DNA from: Wenzhouxiangella sp.
GTDB lineage: Bacteria > Pseudomonadota > Gammaproteobacteria > Xanthomonadales > Wenzhouxiangellaceae
Direction of reading: 5' to 3'
Length of the DNA: 28,198 bases
Assembly: GCA_018400355.1 (NCBI GenBank)
Contig: JAGYMV010000003.1
Span: 1-28,198, forward strand
The translations under genes and the position numbers were made by a program. Each line of letters starts with the position of its first letter. Positions within the stretch are counted from its first letter, which is position 1. Positions 1-7,721 of this stretch are shown piece by piece. The notes beneath the pieces were generated by a model. The model saw only the letters and a list, made by a program, of their open reading frames with translations, was not told the DNA's origin and ran no database searches.

Positions 1-1246
1 CTTCCCGCAAACGCTCCTCACCGTTATAGACCGGACGGAGCCCGCCGGACAAACCCACCTCACCAAACACCACCAAGCCCTTGGGCAGTGGCCGTTCTTT
101 GAGCGAGGACAACAGCGCCAAAGCGATGGCCAGATCAGAGGCGGTTTCGTGAATGCGAATCCCGCCAGCGACAGACACAAACACATCCTGGTCGCCAATC
201 ACAATGCCCGCGTGCCGATGCATCACAGCCAAGATCAGCGCCAAGCGGTTGGGGTCCACGCCCACCGCCACGCGGCGTGGGTTGGACATGGACGATGGCG
301 CCACCAGCGCTTGAATTTCGACCAGCAAGGGCCTGGTCCCCTCGCGCGTGACCAACACACAACTGCCGGCAGCCGGCTCTGTTTGGCCTTGCAAGAAAAT
401 AGCCGACGGGTTGCCCACGGGTTTGAGGCCCGTGTCGGTCATCGCAAACACCCCCAGTTCGTTGGCGGCACCAAAGCGGTTTTTGACCGCCCGGATCAGG
501 CGGTATCGGGAGCCTGAGTCGGATTCGAAATAGAGCACCGCATCGACCATGTGCTCCAGCACCCGCGGGCCCGCCAAGGCGCCCTCTTTGGTCACGTGCC
601 CCACCAGCACCACCGTACACCCGGTGGTCTTGGCGTATTGCACCAACCGTGCGGCACACTCTCTGACCTGCGCCACCGCCCCAGGCGCTGATTGCAGCGC
701 CTCAGTCCAGAGCGTTTGAATGGAGTCGAGCACCATAAACTGGGGTTTTTCCACCTCGGCTGTGGCCAAGATGGTTTCCACAGAGGTCTCTGTCAAACAC
801 ATCAATGCCTCGGGGTTGAGACCCAAGCGCCTGGCCCGCATGGCCACTTGCGCGGCCGATTCCTCACCGGTGACATACATGGCCCGATGGCGTTCGGCCA
901 CCGCGCTTTGCACTTGCAACAAGAGCGTGGACTTGCCAATGCCCGGATCCCCGCCCAACAATACAACAGAGCCCTTCACCCAACCGCCCCCAAGCACCCG
1001 ATCGAGCTCACTGAGCCCACTGGGCATGCGCGCTTCGCTCGTTTGGGTTTGTACCGAGCCCAAGCTCACCACATCACTTGGGGTGGCACCAGCCCAATGG
1101 CCCCGTCCGCCTGGACCCTTGACGATTTCAGCCGATCGCGCTTCTTCCAAGGCATTCCAAGCGCCGCAATCGGGGCACTGGCCGCTCCACTTGGGGAAGC
1201 TCGCCCCACAGGATCGACAGCTGTATTGAGTCTTGGGTTTGGCCAT
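1..1246 (-). CDS. radA: DNA repair protein RadA/Sms (C-terminus off window)
   Basis: RadA is a RecA-like, DnaB-type ATPase that promotes branch migration and processing of recombination intermediates. About 415 residues are visible of the usual ~455. They show an N-terminal zinc finger (Cys10, 13, 24, 27), a Walker A GGDPGIGKST at about 98-107, the RadA-specific KNRFG motif at about 255-259, and the start of the Lon-like C-terminal domain (PLPKGLVVFGEVGLSGG). The frame is open to the first base, so the true 3' end lies outside. I chose the ATG at 1246 because MAKPKTQYSC aligns with the usual RadA start (MAK...C). An in-frame ATG at 1291 would add 15 residues and overlap the tdh promoter, and is less likely. 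The gene diverges from tdh with 72 bp between the starts. Identification is secure. Confidence 0.96.
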   Translation of the reverse strand, partial: MAKPKTQYSCRSCGASFPKWSGQCPDCGAWNALEEARSAEIVKGPGGRGHWAGATPSDVVSLGSVQTQTSEARMPSGLSELDRVLGGGWVKGSVVLLGGDPGIGKSTLLLQVQSAVAERHRAMYVTGEESAAQVAMRARRLGLNPEALMCLTETSVETILATAEVEKPQFMVLDSIQTLWTEALQSAPGAVAQVRECAARLVQYAKTTGCTVVLVGHVTKEGALAGPRVLEHMVDAVLYFESDSGSRYRLIRAVKNRFGAANELGVFAMTDTGLKPVGNPSAIFLQGQTEPAAGSCVLVTREGTRPLLVEIQALVAPSSMSNPRRVAVGVDPNRLALILAVMHRHAGIVIGDQDVFVSVAGGIRIHETASDLAIALALLSSLKERPLPKGLVVFGEVGLSGGLRPVYNGEERLRE

Positions 1247-1269
1247 TTGGATATTCTGACAGATTCGGC

Positions 1270-1278
1270 TGATATAAT
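1270..1278 (+). promoter_or_regulatory. Extended -10 promoter of tdh
   Basis: The sequence TGATATAAT is a perfect extended -10 element (TGn plus TATAAT), lying 40 bp before the tdh start. No good -35 hexamer sits 16-18 bp upstream, which is normal for extended -10 promoters. A clean Shine-Dalgarno AGGAGG follows at 1307-1312, six bases before the ATG at 1319. The promoter call is inferred from sequence only. Confidence 0.6.
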
Positions 1279-1318
1279 GGCGCCTCTTCATTGATCCCGC
1301 CCCATCAGGAGGCTCAAC

Positions 1319-2368
1319 ATGTCAGCGACCATGCAGGCTTTGGTGAAATCAAAGGCCGCCAGAGGCCTTGAAATGCAGACCGTACCGCTGCCCAGCGTGG
1401 GCCCGAACGAAGTGTTGATCAAAGTTGAAAAAACCGCCATTTGTGGCACGGATCTGCACATCTTTTTATGGGATGAGTGGGCTGCTCGCACCATCCAGAC
1501 CCCGTTGACCATCGGGCATGAGTTCATGGGGCGGATCGCCGAGCTGGGACCTGGCGTGGTCGGCTATGACTTGGGCCAACGGGTCTCTGCCGAGGGGCAT
1601 GTGGTGTGTGGCATGTGCCGCAATTGCCGCGCTGGCCGCCCGCATCTGTGCCCAAAGACCGAGGGCATTGGCGTGAACCGAAACGGGGCGTTTGCGGAAT
1701 ATGTGGTTGTTCCTGCAACCAATCTGTGGCCCATCCCCGATGAGATCCCGTCTGAACTGGCGGCTTTTTTTGATCCCTTTGGCAATGCAGCGCACTGTGC
1801 TTTGCAGTTTGACTTGGTCGGTGAGGATGTCTTAATCACCGGCGCTGGGCCCATTGGCATCATCGCCGCTGGCATCGCCAAACATGTGGGTGCGCGTCAC
1901 ATTGTGGTCAGTGACGTCAATGACTATCGACTGGGTTTGGCCCGCGAGATGGGTGCCACCCGCACCGTCAATGTCCGCCAAGAATCCCTCATTGACGTGG
2001 TGCATGAACTCAACATCGATGGCTTTGACATTGGTTTGGAAATGTCTGGCAACCCGCAGGCATTCAATGACCTTCTGGCTTGCATGTACCATGGCGCCCA
2101 TGTGGCGTTGCTGGGCATCTTGCCCAAAGGCACTGGCGTGGATTGGGACACCATCATCTTTAGAGGCTTGGAGTTGCACGGCATTTACGGCCGACGCATG
2201 TATGAGACTTGGTACAAGATGACCCAAATGACTTTGACTGGTTTTCCATTGCACAAGGTTCTCACCCACCACTTACCGATTGGCCAATGGGCAAAGGGTT
2301 TTGAGTTGATGGAACAAGGCGCCTGCGGCAAAGTGGTGTGCGACTGGACCGGCGAGATCGCTTCATGA
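1319..2368 (+). CDS. tdh: L-threonine 3-dehydrogenase
   Basis: This zinc-dependent medium-chain dehydrogenase oxidises L-threonine to 2-amino-3-ketobutyrate with NAD+. The protein is 349 aa, and E. coli Tdh has 341. Visible are the catalytic zinc ligands Cys42 and His67-Glu68 in GHEF, the structural zinc cysteines 97, 100, 103 and 111, and the Rossmann signature GAGPIG at about 175-180. These positions are shifted by four from the E. coli numbering I remember. AGGAGG six bases upstream fixes the start at 1319. The usual partner kbl (2-amino-3-ketobutyrate CoA ligase) is not adjacent. Instead the tdh stop overlaps the start of a membrane protein gene (ATGA). The substrate is inferred from family similarity; other sorbitol-type dehydrogenases share the fold, but the overall match is to Tdh. 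Confidence 0.93.
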   Translation: MSATMQALVKSKAARGLEMQTVPLPSVGPNEVLIKVEKTAICGTDLHIFLWDEWAARTIQTPLTIGHEFMGRIAELGPGVVGYDLGQRVSAEGHVVCGMCRNCRAGRPHLCPKTEGIGVNRNGAFAEYVVVPATNLWPIPDEIPSELAAFFDPFGNAAHCALQFDLVGEDVLITGAGPIGIIAAGIAKHVGARHIVVSDVNDYRLGLAREMGATRTVNVRQESLIDVVHELNIDGFDIGLEMSGNPQAFNDLLACMYHGAHVALLGILPKGTGVDWDTIIFRGLELHGIYGRRMYETWYKMTQMTLTGFPLHKVLTHHLPIGQWAKGFELMEQGACGKVVCDWTGEIAS

Positions 2369-2985
2369 AACAAGTCCTGTTTCACCCCAGCCAATCGGTA
2401 CACACCACCACCGCCTGGGTGGTGGGTGGCTTGGCCCTCATTCTCACTGGCGTGTTCGCCACGCTCGGCGGCTTGGTCACCGATGGGGTGCTGGATCTGC
2501 ATTTTTTGGTGCTCAGTGGCCTTGAAGGAGAAGCCTCAGCACGCTGGTTGCCAAACTGGGCCCAAGGCCTGAGCAATCTGGCTTGGGCTTTTGTGTGTCT
2601 GTGGGTGGCCGCGCGCGTGATTGGTCGACCAGTGAGCGCGTCTCAATTGCTTGCGTTTCAACTCATGGCCCGATGGCCCATGGCACTGGCATCGGCCTAT
2701 CTGGCTTTGCCTTGGGTGGGTGATCGCGTGCTGGCCCTGACCTTTGAGATGGTCAATGCGCTGCCAGCAGGGCCTGATGAAGTGATGGCATCGGCGCAAT
2801 ATTTGCTCCCAGCGCTTGAGTTGACCGCTTGGTCTGTGCCATTGCTCGCCTGCATGGCTTGGATGATTTGGTTGATGTTTGAGAGCTATCGGCACCTGAC
2901 AAAAGCAAGCCTTGGTCAGGCCGTGCCCAGTTTTATTGTGGCCATTCTCATCGCAGAAATTCTGAGCAAACTCACGCTGTGGTGA
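2365..2985 (+). CDS. Multi-pass membrane protein, possibly Yip1-like
   Basis: A 206-aa integral membrane protein whose ATG overlaps the tdh stop (ATGA), so it is probably translated by coupling to tdh. An earlier in-frame ATG at 2338 would lie inside tdh and is less likely. About five hydrophobic segments are visible: near residues 16-40, 65-85, 95-115, 150-172 and the C-terminus. The soluble stretches are short. The helix pattern and the small-residue and proline content of the middle helices resemble the Yip1 membrane family, but I could not confirm this. No catalytic motif is seen. Its function and any link to threonine breakdown are unknown; the only contextual evidence is the shared transcript with tdh. 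Confidence 0.7.
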   Translation: MKQVLFHPSQSVHTTTAWVVGGLALILTGVFATLGGLVTDGVLDLHFLVLSGLEGEASARWLPNWAQGLSNLAWAFVCLWVAARVIGRPVSASQLLAFQLMARWPMALASAYLALPWVGDRVLALTFEMVNALPAGPDEVMASAQYLLPALELTAWSVPLLACMAWMIWLMFESYRHLTKASLGQAVPSFIVAILIAEILSKLTLW

Positions 2986-3014
2986 CCGCTTTGGTGACCA
3001 ATTTCGGTTAGCCC

Positions 3015-3029
3015 CGACACAAATTGTCG
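3015..3029. promoter_or_regulatory. Candidate PilR-type activator site
   Basis: The inverted repeat CGACA-caaat-TGTCG is centred about 88 bp upstream of the predicted pilin transcription start. The lower strand reads GTGTC, matching the (C/G)TGTC half-site I recall for the sigma-54 activator PilR. Both distance and context suit an enhancer-type site. No PilS or PilR gene lies in the window, so this is inference. Confidence 0.35.
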
Positions 3030-3083
3030 ACCCAAGACCAACACCGCCTCACTCCATAACCCCATTTTCTTGCCCCTCGGGGC

Positions 3084-3099
3084 TGGCATGTATTTTGCA
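3084..3099 (+). promoter_or_regulatory. Sigma-54 (-24/-12) promoter of the pilus operon
   Basis: The sequence TGGCATG-tatt-TTGCA fits the RpoN consensus TGGCACG-N4-TTGCW. The invariant GG (3085-3086) and GC (3097-3098) are separated by exactly 10 nt. The predicted start of transcription is near 3110, 34 bp before the pilin ATG. Sigma-54 control of major pilin genes is well established in Pseudomonas and relatives. Confidence 0.75.
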
Positions 3100-3103
3100 T
3101 CTC

Positions 3104-3127
3104 TATCGGTTCCACACCCAACCGATA
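3104..3127. repeat. Inverted repeat at the pilin transcription start
   Basis: TATCGGTT and AACCGATA form perfect 8-bp arms around an 8-nt spacer (ccacaccc), directly after the sigma-54 promoter and across its predicted start site. No T-run follows, so it is not a terminator. It could be a 5' hairpin that stabilises the message or an operator. The pilin Shine-Dalgarno GAGG lies just downstream at 3134-3137. Confidence 0.4.
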
Positions 3128-3143
3128 AAGAGCGAGGTAGACC

Positions 3144-3608
3144 ATGCCACAAACACATGCTTTGACAACACACCGCCCACCGATGGGGTTTAGTTTGGTT
3201 GAACTGATGATCGTTTTGGTCATCATTGCGGTCTTGGCCAGCATTGCCATCCCAGGGTTTCAAGACCAAGTCGCCCGCTCACATGTCATGGGTGGGCTCT
3301 CGGAGTTGCGATCCTTAACCACCGCTTACGAAGATTTTAGTTTGCGTGGCATCGACTCATTTGACCTCAATGATTTAGGGCTTGAGGGCGTCGGCACGAC
3401 GGCCACCACAAGCCGATGTGAGATGACGCTGACCCCACCCGATGCCGACACCGGCGATGGGGGCCTCAGCTGCATCTTGCAGGGCAACCCGCGGATTGCA
3501 TCGTTTGAACTGACTCTGGATCGCGACGGCACGCGGGGACGGTGGGTCTGCCGCAGCGACCTACCCGAGCGCTTCCGACCCGCCGGTTGTTTGAGCGATG
3601 AGAACTGA
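3144..3608 (+). CDS. pilA: Type IV major pilin-like prepilin
   Basis: A 154-aa prepilin. A 15-residue basic leader ends in MG, followed by mature Phe1 and Glu5 (FSLVELMIVLVIIAV), the class III signal cut and N-methylated by the prepilin peptidase. The mature protein has about 139 residues. It carries the long hydrophobic N-terminal helix and two cysteine pairs in the globular head, including a C-terminal W-C...C loop (WVC...RFRPAGC) like the D-region of Pseudomonas pilins. It is first in a unit with pilC, pilD and pilB and overlaps pilC by 11 bp. GAGG six bases upstream supports the start. The sigma-54 promoter suggests it is the major pilin. A minor or competence pilin cannot be excluded. 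Confidence 0.88.
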   Translation: MPQTHALTTHRPPMGFSLVELMIVLVIIAVLASIAIPGFQDQVARSHVMGGLSELRSLTTAYEDFSLRGIDSFDLNDLGLEGVGTTATTSRCEMTLTPPDADTGDGGLSCILQGNPRIASFELTLDRDGTRGRWVCRSDLPERFRPAGCLSDEN

Positions 3609-4653
3609 TCGTTCCGCACTCAAACCGGCCCAGCGACTGGAATTCCTCAATCAATTGAGCCTGTTGCTGGAGGCCAAAGTCGCACTGATTGAGGCTTTGA
3701 AACTGCTGCAAGACACACAACCGGACGCCTCGGTGGTGGCGGTCAGTCAGCGTTTGATCCATGGTGTGGGCCAAGGGCAATCCTTGGCACAAGCCATGGG
3801 CCAGCTGCACCAACCATTCGACTCGCCCACCCGAGCCTTGGTGGCTGCTGGCGAGGCCTCCGGCACCTTGTCGGCGGTGTTGCGGCAAATGGTCACCGAC
3901 CTAAGAAACCGTCAACAATTTGCCGAGCAGCTGGTCCAAGCACTGGCCTACCCCGTGGGAATTTTTTTCATCGCCTTGGCCGTGGCCGGGGTGTTGCTGT
4001 GGTGGGTGGTGCCGCAATTTCAATCTTTGTTTGACGGCTTTGGTGCCGCACTGCCCGCCGCCACGCAGTTGGTGATCGCCCTGTCACAACTGCTCAAACA
4101 CACTGGGTGGCATGCGCTGTTGGGGACTTTGCTGGTCACCACATTCGGCATTTATTTGTATCGACAGCATCCGCCTACTCGACAACGATTGGATGGCTGG
4201 GCAGATCACGTACCGCTCCTTGGCGTGGTCTTCAAACAGCAGCGCGCTGCCAAAACCAGTCAATTACTGGCCACCTTGTTGGGTGCTGGGCTGCCATTGA
4301 CTCAGGCCATCGACTTGGCCATCCAAGCCGCCCACCACAGCCACCATCGCCAAGCACTCCAACAAGTGGCAAAAGACATTCGCCGTGGGCAGCCCTTCTC
4401 TTCGGCACTGTCGAGCACCCAGGCATTCGACCCAATGATGGTTCATCTGTGCTTCGTTGGCGAGCAATCCGGACAGATCGATACCATGTTGCGGCAAGCC
4501 AGCGAGCTACTCCAAGCCAAAGTCAACATTCGTCTACAGCAACTCTCTAAGCTCTTGGAACCGTTTATGATGGTGGCGGTCGGACTGCTGGTCGGTGGGC
4601 TTTTAATTGCCCTATACCTGCCCATTTTCAAAATGACCGATGTGATGATGTAG
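3598..4653 (+). CDS. pilC: Type IV pilus inner-membrane platform protein PilC
   Basis: The 351-aa protein belongs to the T2SSF/PilC family, which forms the inner-membrane platform that couples the assembly ATPase to pilin insertion. It has two repeated T2SSF helical domains (about residues 10-130 and 215-335, the second with the GVPL-like GLPLTQAID and GEQSG motifs). Each is followed by hydrophobic segments, near 120-145, 165-185 and 320-345. It is about 50 residues shorter than standard PilC (~405 aa), mostly at the N-terminus. It overlaps the pilin gene by 11 bp and is followed by pilD. A paralogue in the secretion operon (gspF) lies on the other strand; the call as PilC rather than GspF rests on its pilin, pilD and pilB neighbours. 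Confidence 0.85.
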   Translation: MRTDRSALKPAQRLEFLNQLSLLLEAKVALIEALKLLQDTQPDASVVAVSQRLIHGVGQGQSLAQAMGQLHQPFDSPTRALVAAGEASGTLSAVLRQMVTDLRNRQQFAEQLVQALAYPVGIFFIALAVAGVLLWWVVPQFQSLFDGFGAALPAATQLVIALSQLLKHTGWHALLGTLLVTTFGIYLYRQHPPTRQRLDGWADHVPLLGVVFKQQRAAKTSQLLATLLGAGLPLTQAIDLAIQAAHHSHHRQALQQVAKDIRRGQPFSSALSSTQAFDPMMVHLCFVGEQSGQIDTMLRQASELLQAKVNIRLQQLSKLLEPFMMVAVGLLVGGLLIALYLPIFKMTDVMM

Positions 4654-4675
4654 CGCTACCTATGAGGAATATTTG

Positions 4676-5524
4676 GTGATTGACCACCCTGCAATCGAAG
4701 TTTGGATGGGCTTGGGACCCATGGCGCATATTCTGCTGGCCGGGGTTTTTGGCCTAACGATTGGGAGCTTCCTCAATGTGGTCATCGTTAGACTGCCCAA
4801 ACAACTGGCCCATCGCTACGATGGCACGCACGCATCCACACCACCCCCCAACCTAATCAAACCGCGTTCACACTGCCCGAGTTGCAACAAACCGATTGCA
4901 TGGCATGACAACATCCCAGTGCTTTCTTGGCTGCGACTGAAAGGACGCTGTCGCATGTGCCATGGGCCCATCAGCCCCCGTTACCCCATCGTTGAGGCGA
5001 TCACCGCCATCGCTTGGATGGTGGTTGTGTGGCAACTGGGGCTCAGTTGGCCGACTTTGATGGCTCTGATTGTGACCAGCTATTTGATTGCGGCCACCGC
5101 GATTGATTTTGAGCACCAAATCCTGCCTGATTCTCTGACCTTATCGATCCTCTGGTTGGGCCTCATCACGAATGCCACCTGGTCTGCATTCGCCAGCCCA
5201 ACAGAGGCCATCTATGGCGCTGCGGCGGGCTACGCCAGCCTTTGGCTTGTGTTTTACGGGTTTTATTGGCTCACTGGCAAAGAGGGCTTGGGCTTTGGCG
5301 ATTTCAAGCTGTTGGCGGGCTTGGGCGCTTGGGTGGGCTGGGCCTTGTTGCCATTTGTCTTGTTTTTGGGATCGCTGTTGGGCACCTTGGCCGCTTTGTT
5401 CATGATGGCCCGATACAAACAAAGCAAAGATGTCCCCATCGCATTTGGCCCTTATCTGGCCATCGCCGGTTGGGTGGCATTGCTTTGGGGCGAGCCCATG
5501 ATGCAATGGCTCATTCCCCTCTAA
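4676..5524 (+). CDS. pilD: Prepilin peptidase / N-methyltransferase
   Basis: This membrane aspartyl protease removes the leader from type IV prepilins and type II pseudopilins and N-methylates the new N-terminus. The protein is about 282 aa. The cytoplasmic zinc loop carries two CxxC pairs (CPSC near 68-71, CRMC near 93-96). The catalytic aspartates lie in AIDFEHQ (about 145) and in the GxGD motif GFGD (about 210). About seven or eight membrane helices are visible. Adjacent TTG (4673) and GTG (4676) codons are both possible starts; GTG is better spaced from AGGA at 4665-4668. It lies between pilC and pilB. As the only prepilin peptidase gene in the window, it probably also serves the type II secretion system encoded next door. 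Confidence 0.94.
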   Translation: MIDHPAIEVWMGLGPMAHILLAGVFGLTIGSFLNVVIVRLPKQLAHRYDGTHASTPPPNLIKPRSHCPSCNKPIAWHDNIPVLSWLRLKGRCRMCHGPISPRYPIVEAITAIAWMVVVWQLGLSWPTLMALIVTSYLIAATAIDFEHQILPDSLTLSILWLGLITNATWSAFASPTEAIYGAAAGYASLWLVFYGFYWLTGKEGLGFGDFKLLAGLGAWVGWALLPFVLFLGSLLGTLAALFMMARYKQSKDVPIAFGPYLAIAGWVALLWGEPMMQWLIPL

Positions 5525-5530
5525 GGCCTG

Positions 5531-6721
5531 GTGGCTGAGCGGCTCCCGGTGAACCCTCAGGCCACCCCATCGGCCAGCGGTCTGGTTGAACAACTGTTGG
5601 CTGATGCCACAACCAAGCGGGCCTCGGATGTGCACATCGAACCCCATCGAGATGGACTCAAGGTCCGACTTCGCATTGATGGCTTGTTGCATGAGCACCA
5701 AGCCCTAGACCGAGCGCACAGCAATGCCGTGATCGCCCGAATCAAAATCTTGGCAGGCTTAGACATTGGCCAGCAACGCCTTCCCCAAGATGGACGCCTA
5801 AAGCTCGAGCGCCCGGGACGGCAGCAACAAGAGTTCCGCGTCTCTTCGTGTCCAACGTTATTTGGTGAGAAGCTCGTTCTGCGGCACATTGATCACCTCA
5901 GCACCCTGCCCAAGCTCAATCAATTGGGCATGCAAGAAAGCCAACATCAAGAACTGACCAATGCCATTGAACACCCCTGGGGCATGGTGCTTGTGACAGG
6001 CCCCACCGGCTCTGGCAAGACCGTAACACTGTATGCGGCCCTACAGGCACTCAATCAAGCCCATCGAAACATCTCGACCATCGAAGACCCCATTGAAATG
6101 ACTCTACCGGGCATCAACCAAGTGCAATGCCACGAAGCCATCGGCCTGGGCTTTGCCAATACCTTGAGGACATTCTTACGCCAAGACCCAGACGTTTTGA
6201 TGGTGGGTGAGATCAGAGATGGCGTCACCGCAAAGATGGCGATTGAGGCAGCTCAAACCGGGCACTTGGTGTTTTCTAGTCTGCACACCCACACCGCCTT
6301 GGCCACACTGACACGCTTACGTCACTTGGGCATATCGACACCAGATTTGGTGGGGGCATTGCGCCTGGTCCTGTCTCAATCTTTGATGCGCAAACTGCAT
6401 CATTGCAAACAGCCCGATGACTCAGCAATGGCCCATCGGCTGATGGGACAGGGCAAGCAAGCATCTTCTCGCATCTATCAAGCTGGGGGCTGCGAACAAT
6501 GCCGCTCCGGCTATCTGGGCCGAATTGGCGTTTTTGAAACTCTACCCATCACGCCTGCGGTGAGACAAACCCTGCTCCAAGCGCAATCTCCAGAATCGCT
6601 CTCAGCAACGGATCTTGAGGGGGGATGGATCGATCTCAGACAAGCCGCCGCTCAGCATGTGGTCGACGGCATCAGTTCTTTGAATGAAATGAATCGGATC
6701 ACTTCTGAAGTCATCCATTAA
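5531..6721 (+). CDS. pilB: Type IV pilus assembly ATPase PilB, short form
   Basis: A hexameric AAA-like ATPase of the GspE/PilB family that powers pilus extension. All catalytic parts are present: Walker A GPTGSGKT (157-164), Asp box STIEDPIE (about 182-189), Walker B DVLMVGEIRD (221-230) and His box SSLHTHTA (249-256). At 396 aa it is about 170 residues shorter than usual PilB. It starts directly at the N2 domain and lacks the MshEN/T2SSE_N region, which binds c-di-GMP in some relatives. The zinc motif keeps one CxxC (CEQC) but only a single cysteine at the first pair (HHCK). The start is GTG at 5531, six bases after pilD. It is last in the operon and convergent with ftsX. A PilT-like role is less likely, given the overall GspE resemblance. 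Confidence 0.85.
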   Translation: MAERLPVNPQATPSASGLVEQLLADATTKRASDVHIEPHRDGLKVRLRIDGLLHEHQALDRAHSNAVIARIKILAGLDIGQQRLPQDGRLKLERPGRQQQEFRVSSCPTLFGEKLVLRHIDHLSTLPKLNQLGMQESQHQELTNAIEHPWGMVLVTGPTGSGKTVTLYAALQALNQAHRNISTIEDPIEMTLPGINQVQCHEAIGLGFANTLRTFLRQDPDVLMVGEIRDGVTAKMAIEAAQTGHLVFSSLHTHTALATLTRLRHLGISTPDLVGALRLVLSQSLMRKLHHCKQPDDSAMAHRLMGQGKQASSRIYQAGGCEQCRSGYLGRIGVFETLPITPAVRQTLLQAQSPESLSATDLEGGWIDLRQAAAQHVVDGISSLNEMNRITSEVIH

Positions 6722-6746
6722 ATAGAAGTTGTGTTGTACCCAGGCA

Positions 6747-7721
6747 TCAGTCGCGTGGCCAAGCACCTGAGAGCTGCTGACTGACCGCCACCCAAGCCCC
6801 CAAGATGCCCAAACAACCCATGCCCAAAATCAGGCCGAGGCTCGCGCTCACACTCGGGGCATTCAATGCCAGGCTGATCTGATAGCTGTCGGCCAATCCA
6901 CGCAATGGCGCCGACACGCCCCAACCAGCCAAAACCACAAACACCAGCGCCAAAATGGCTGCGCTGACCCCAAACCAGAACCCAGAATACAAAAACGGGC
7001 GACGAATAAAAGCGGGTGTGGCACCCACCAACGCCATCACCTCGATTTGGTGTCGCCTGTGATGGACTTCCATGCGAATGGAATGCGCGATGACAAACAA
7101 AAATGCAAGCATCAACAAAACCCCGACAACATAAACCACGCGCTCGCCCAAGTGAATCAGTAAGTCCAAACGCGCCAACCAGGCCAGATCCACAATCACC
7201 TGTTCAATGGCTGTCTCCTCCATCAGCCGTTTCGATAAAGCCTCAAGATTAGCTTCCATCGCTGGGCTCACTTCCAACACCCATGGCAAGGGATTGTCCT
7301 CTGGCCCAAAACCCGTGCCCGCCACCCCCAAATGCCCCAATGCTTCGGTCAGGCCTTCGGCTGGACTGATCGGGTCAACGGCGAGGATTTCTGACCATGT
7401 GCTCAGCTCAGAACTCAAGCGGATGGCTTCGTCTTCAGTGACACTTGTCTCCAAAAAGACCGACAAACCATTGAATCGATCAATCCCCTGGGTCAACTGA
7501 CTGATCTGACCCACCACCAAAAAAAGGCCCAATGGCAAGGTCAGTGCCAACCCCAATACAACGACGGTCATGCCCGCACTCACTGGCCGCCTGATCAACT
7601 CACCGAGTGATGAGAAAAAGCTATAACCGTGGTGCCTAGACCAAGCCCGAAAGCCATCACCCGCCACAGCCAAGCGACCCACCTGTTGGCTGCTGCGTTT
7701 ATTCTTTCTTGGCCTAGCCAT
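6747..7721 (-). CDS. ftsX: Cell division protein FtsX
   Basis: FtsX is the membrane subunit of the ABC-like FtsEX complex, which in gammaproteobacteria links ATP hydrolysis at the divisome to periplasmic EnvC and amidase activation. The 324-aa protein has a basic cytoplasmic N-terminus ([11 protein letters not shown]), a first membrane helix near 55-75, a periplasmic loop of about 110 residues, and three further helices after about 185, including the FtsX-type segment EVMALVGATPAFIRRPF. It overlaps ftsE by 8 bp. It is the last gene of the gsp-ftsE-ftsX run and ends 25 bp from the convergent pilB stop, with no clear terminator between them. Confidence 0.9.
   Translation of the reverse strand: MARPRKNKRSSQQVGRLAVAGDGFRAWSRHHGYSFFSSLGELIRRPVSAGMTVVVLGLALTLPLGLFLVVGQISQLTQGIDRFNGLSVFLETSVTEDEAIRLSSELSTWSEILAVDPISPAEGLTEALGHLGVAGTGFGPEDNPLPWVLEVSPAMEANLEALSKRLMEETAIEQVIVDLAWLARLDLLIHLGERVVYVVGVLLMLAFLFVIAHSIRMEVHHRRHQIEVMALVGATPAFIRRPFLYSGFWFGVSAAILALVFVVLAGWGVSAPLRGLADSYQISLALNAPSVSASLGLILGMGCLGILGAWVAVSQQLSGAWPRD

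Noticed and set aside
692..1294. 200-codon plus-strand open frame
   Set aside because: It is antisense to radA, whose protein reads perfectly through the same bases; the translation is low in recognisable structure.
3071..3083. GCCCC-tc-GGGGC palindrome as a terminator after the Yip1-like gene
   Set aside because: The 2-nt loop is too small for the full stem, and no T-run follows; it directly adjoins the sigma-54 promoter.
3466..3888. 140-codon minus-strand frame across the pilin/pilC junction
   Set aside because: A shadow of two overlapping genes; composition is Gln/Arg/His-rich without structure.
5141..5701. 186-codon minus-strand open frame across pilD and pilB
   Set aside because: It is antisense to two genes with intact catalytic motifs, and no promoter or Shine-Dalgarno supports it.
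6722..6746. Terminator between pilB and ftsX
   Set aside because: The 25-bp gap holds no stem-loop or T-run on either strand.
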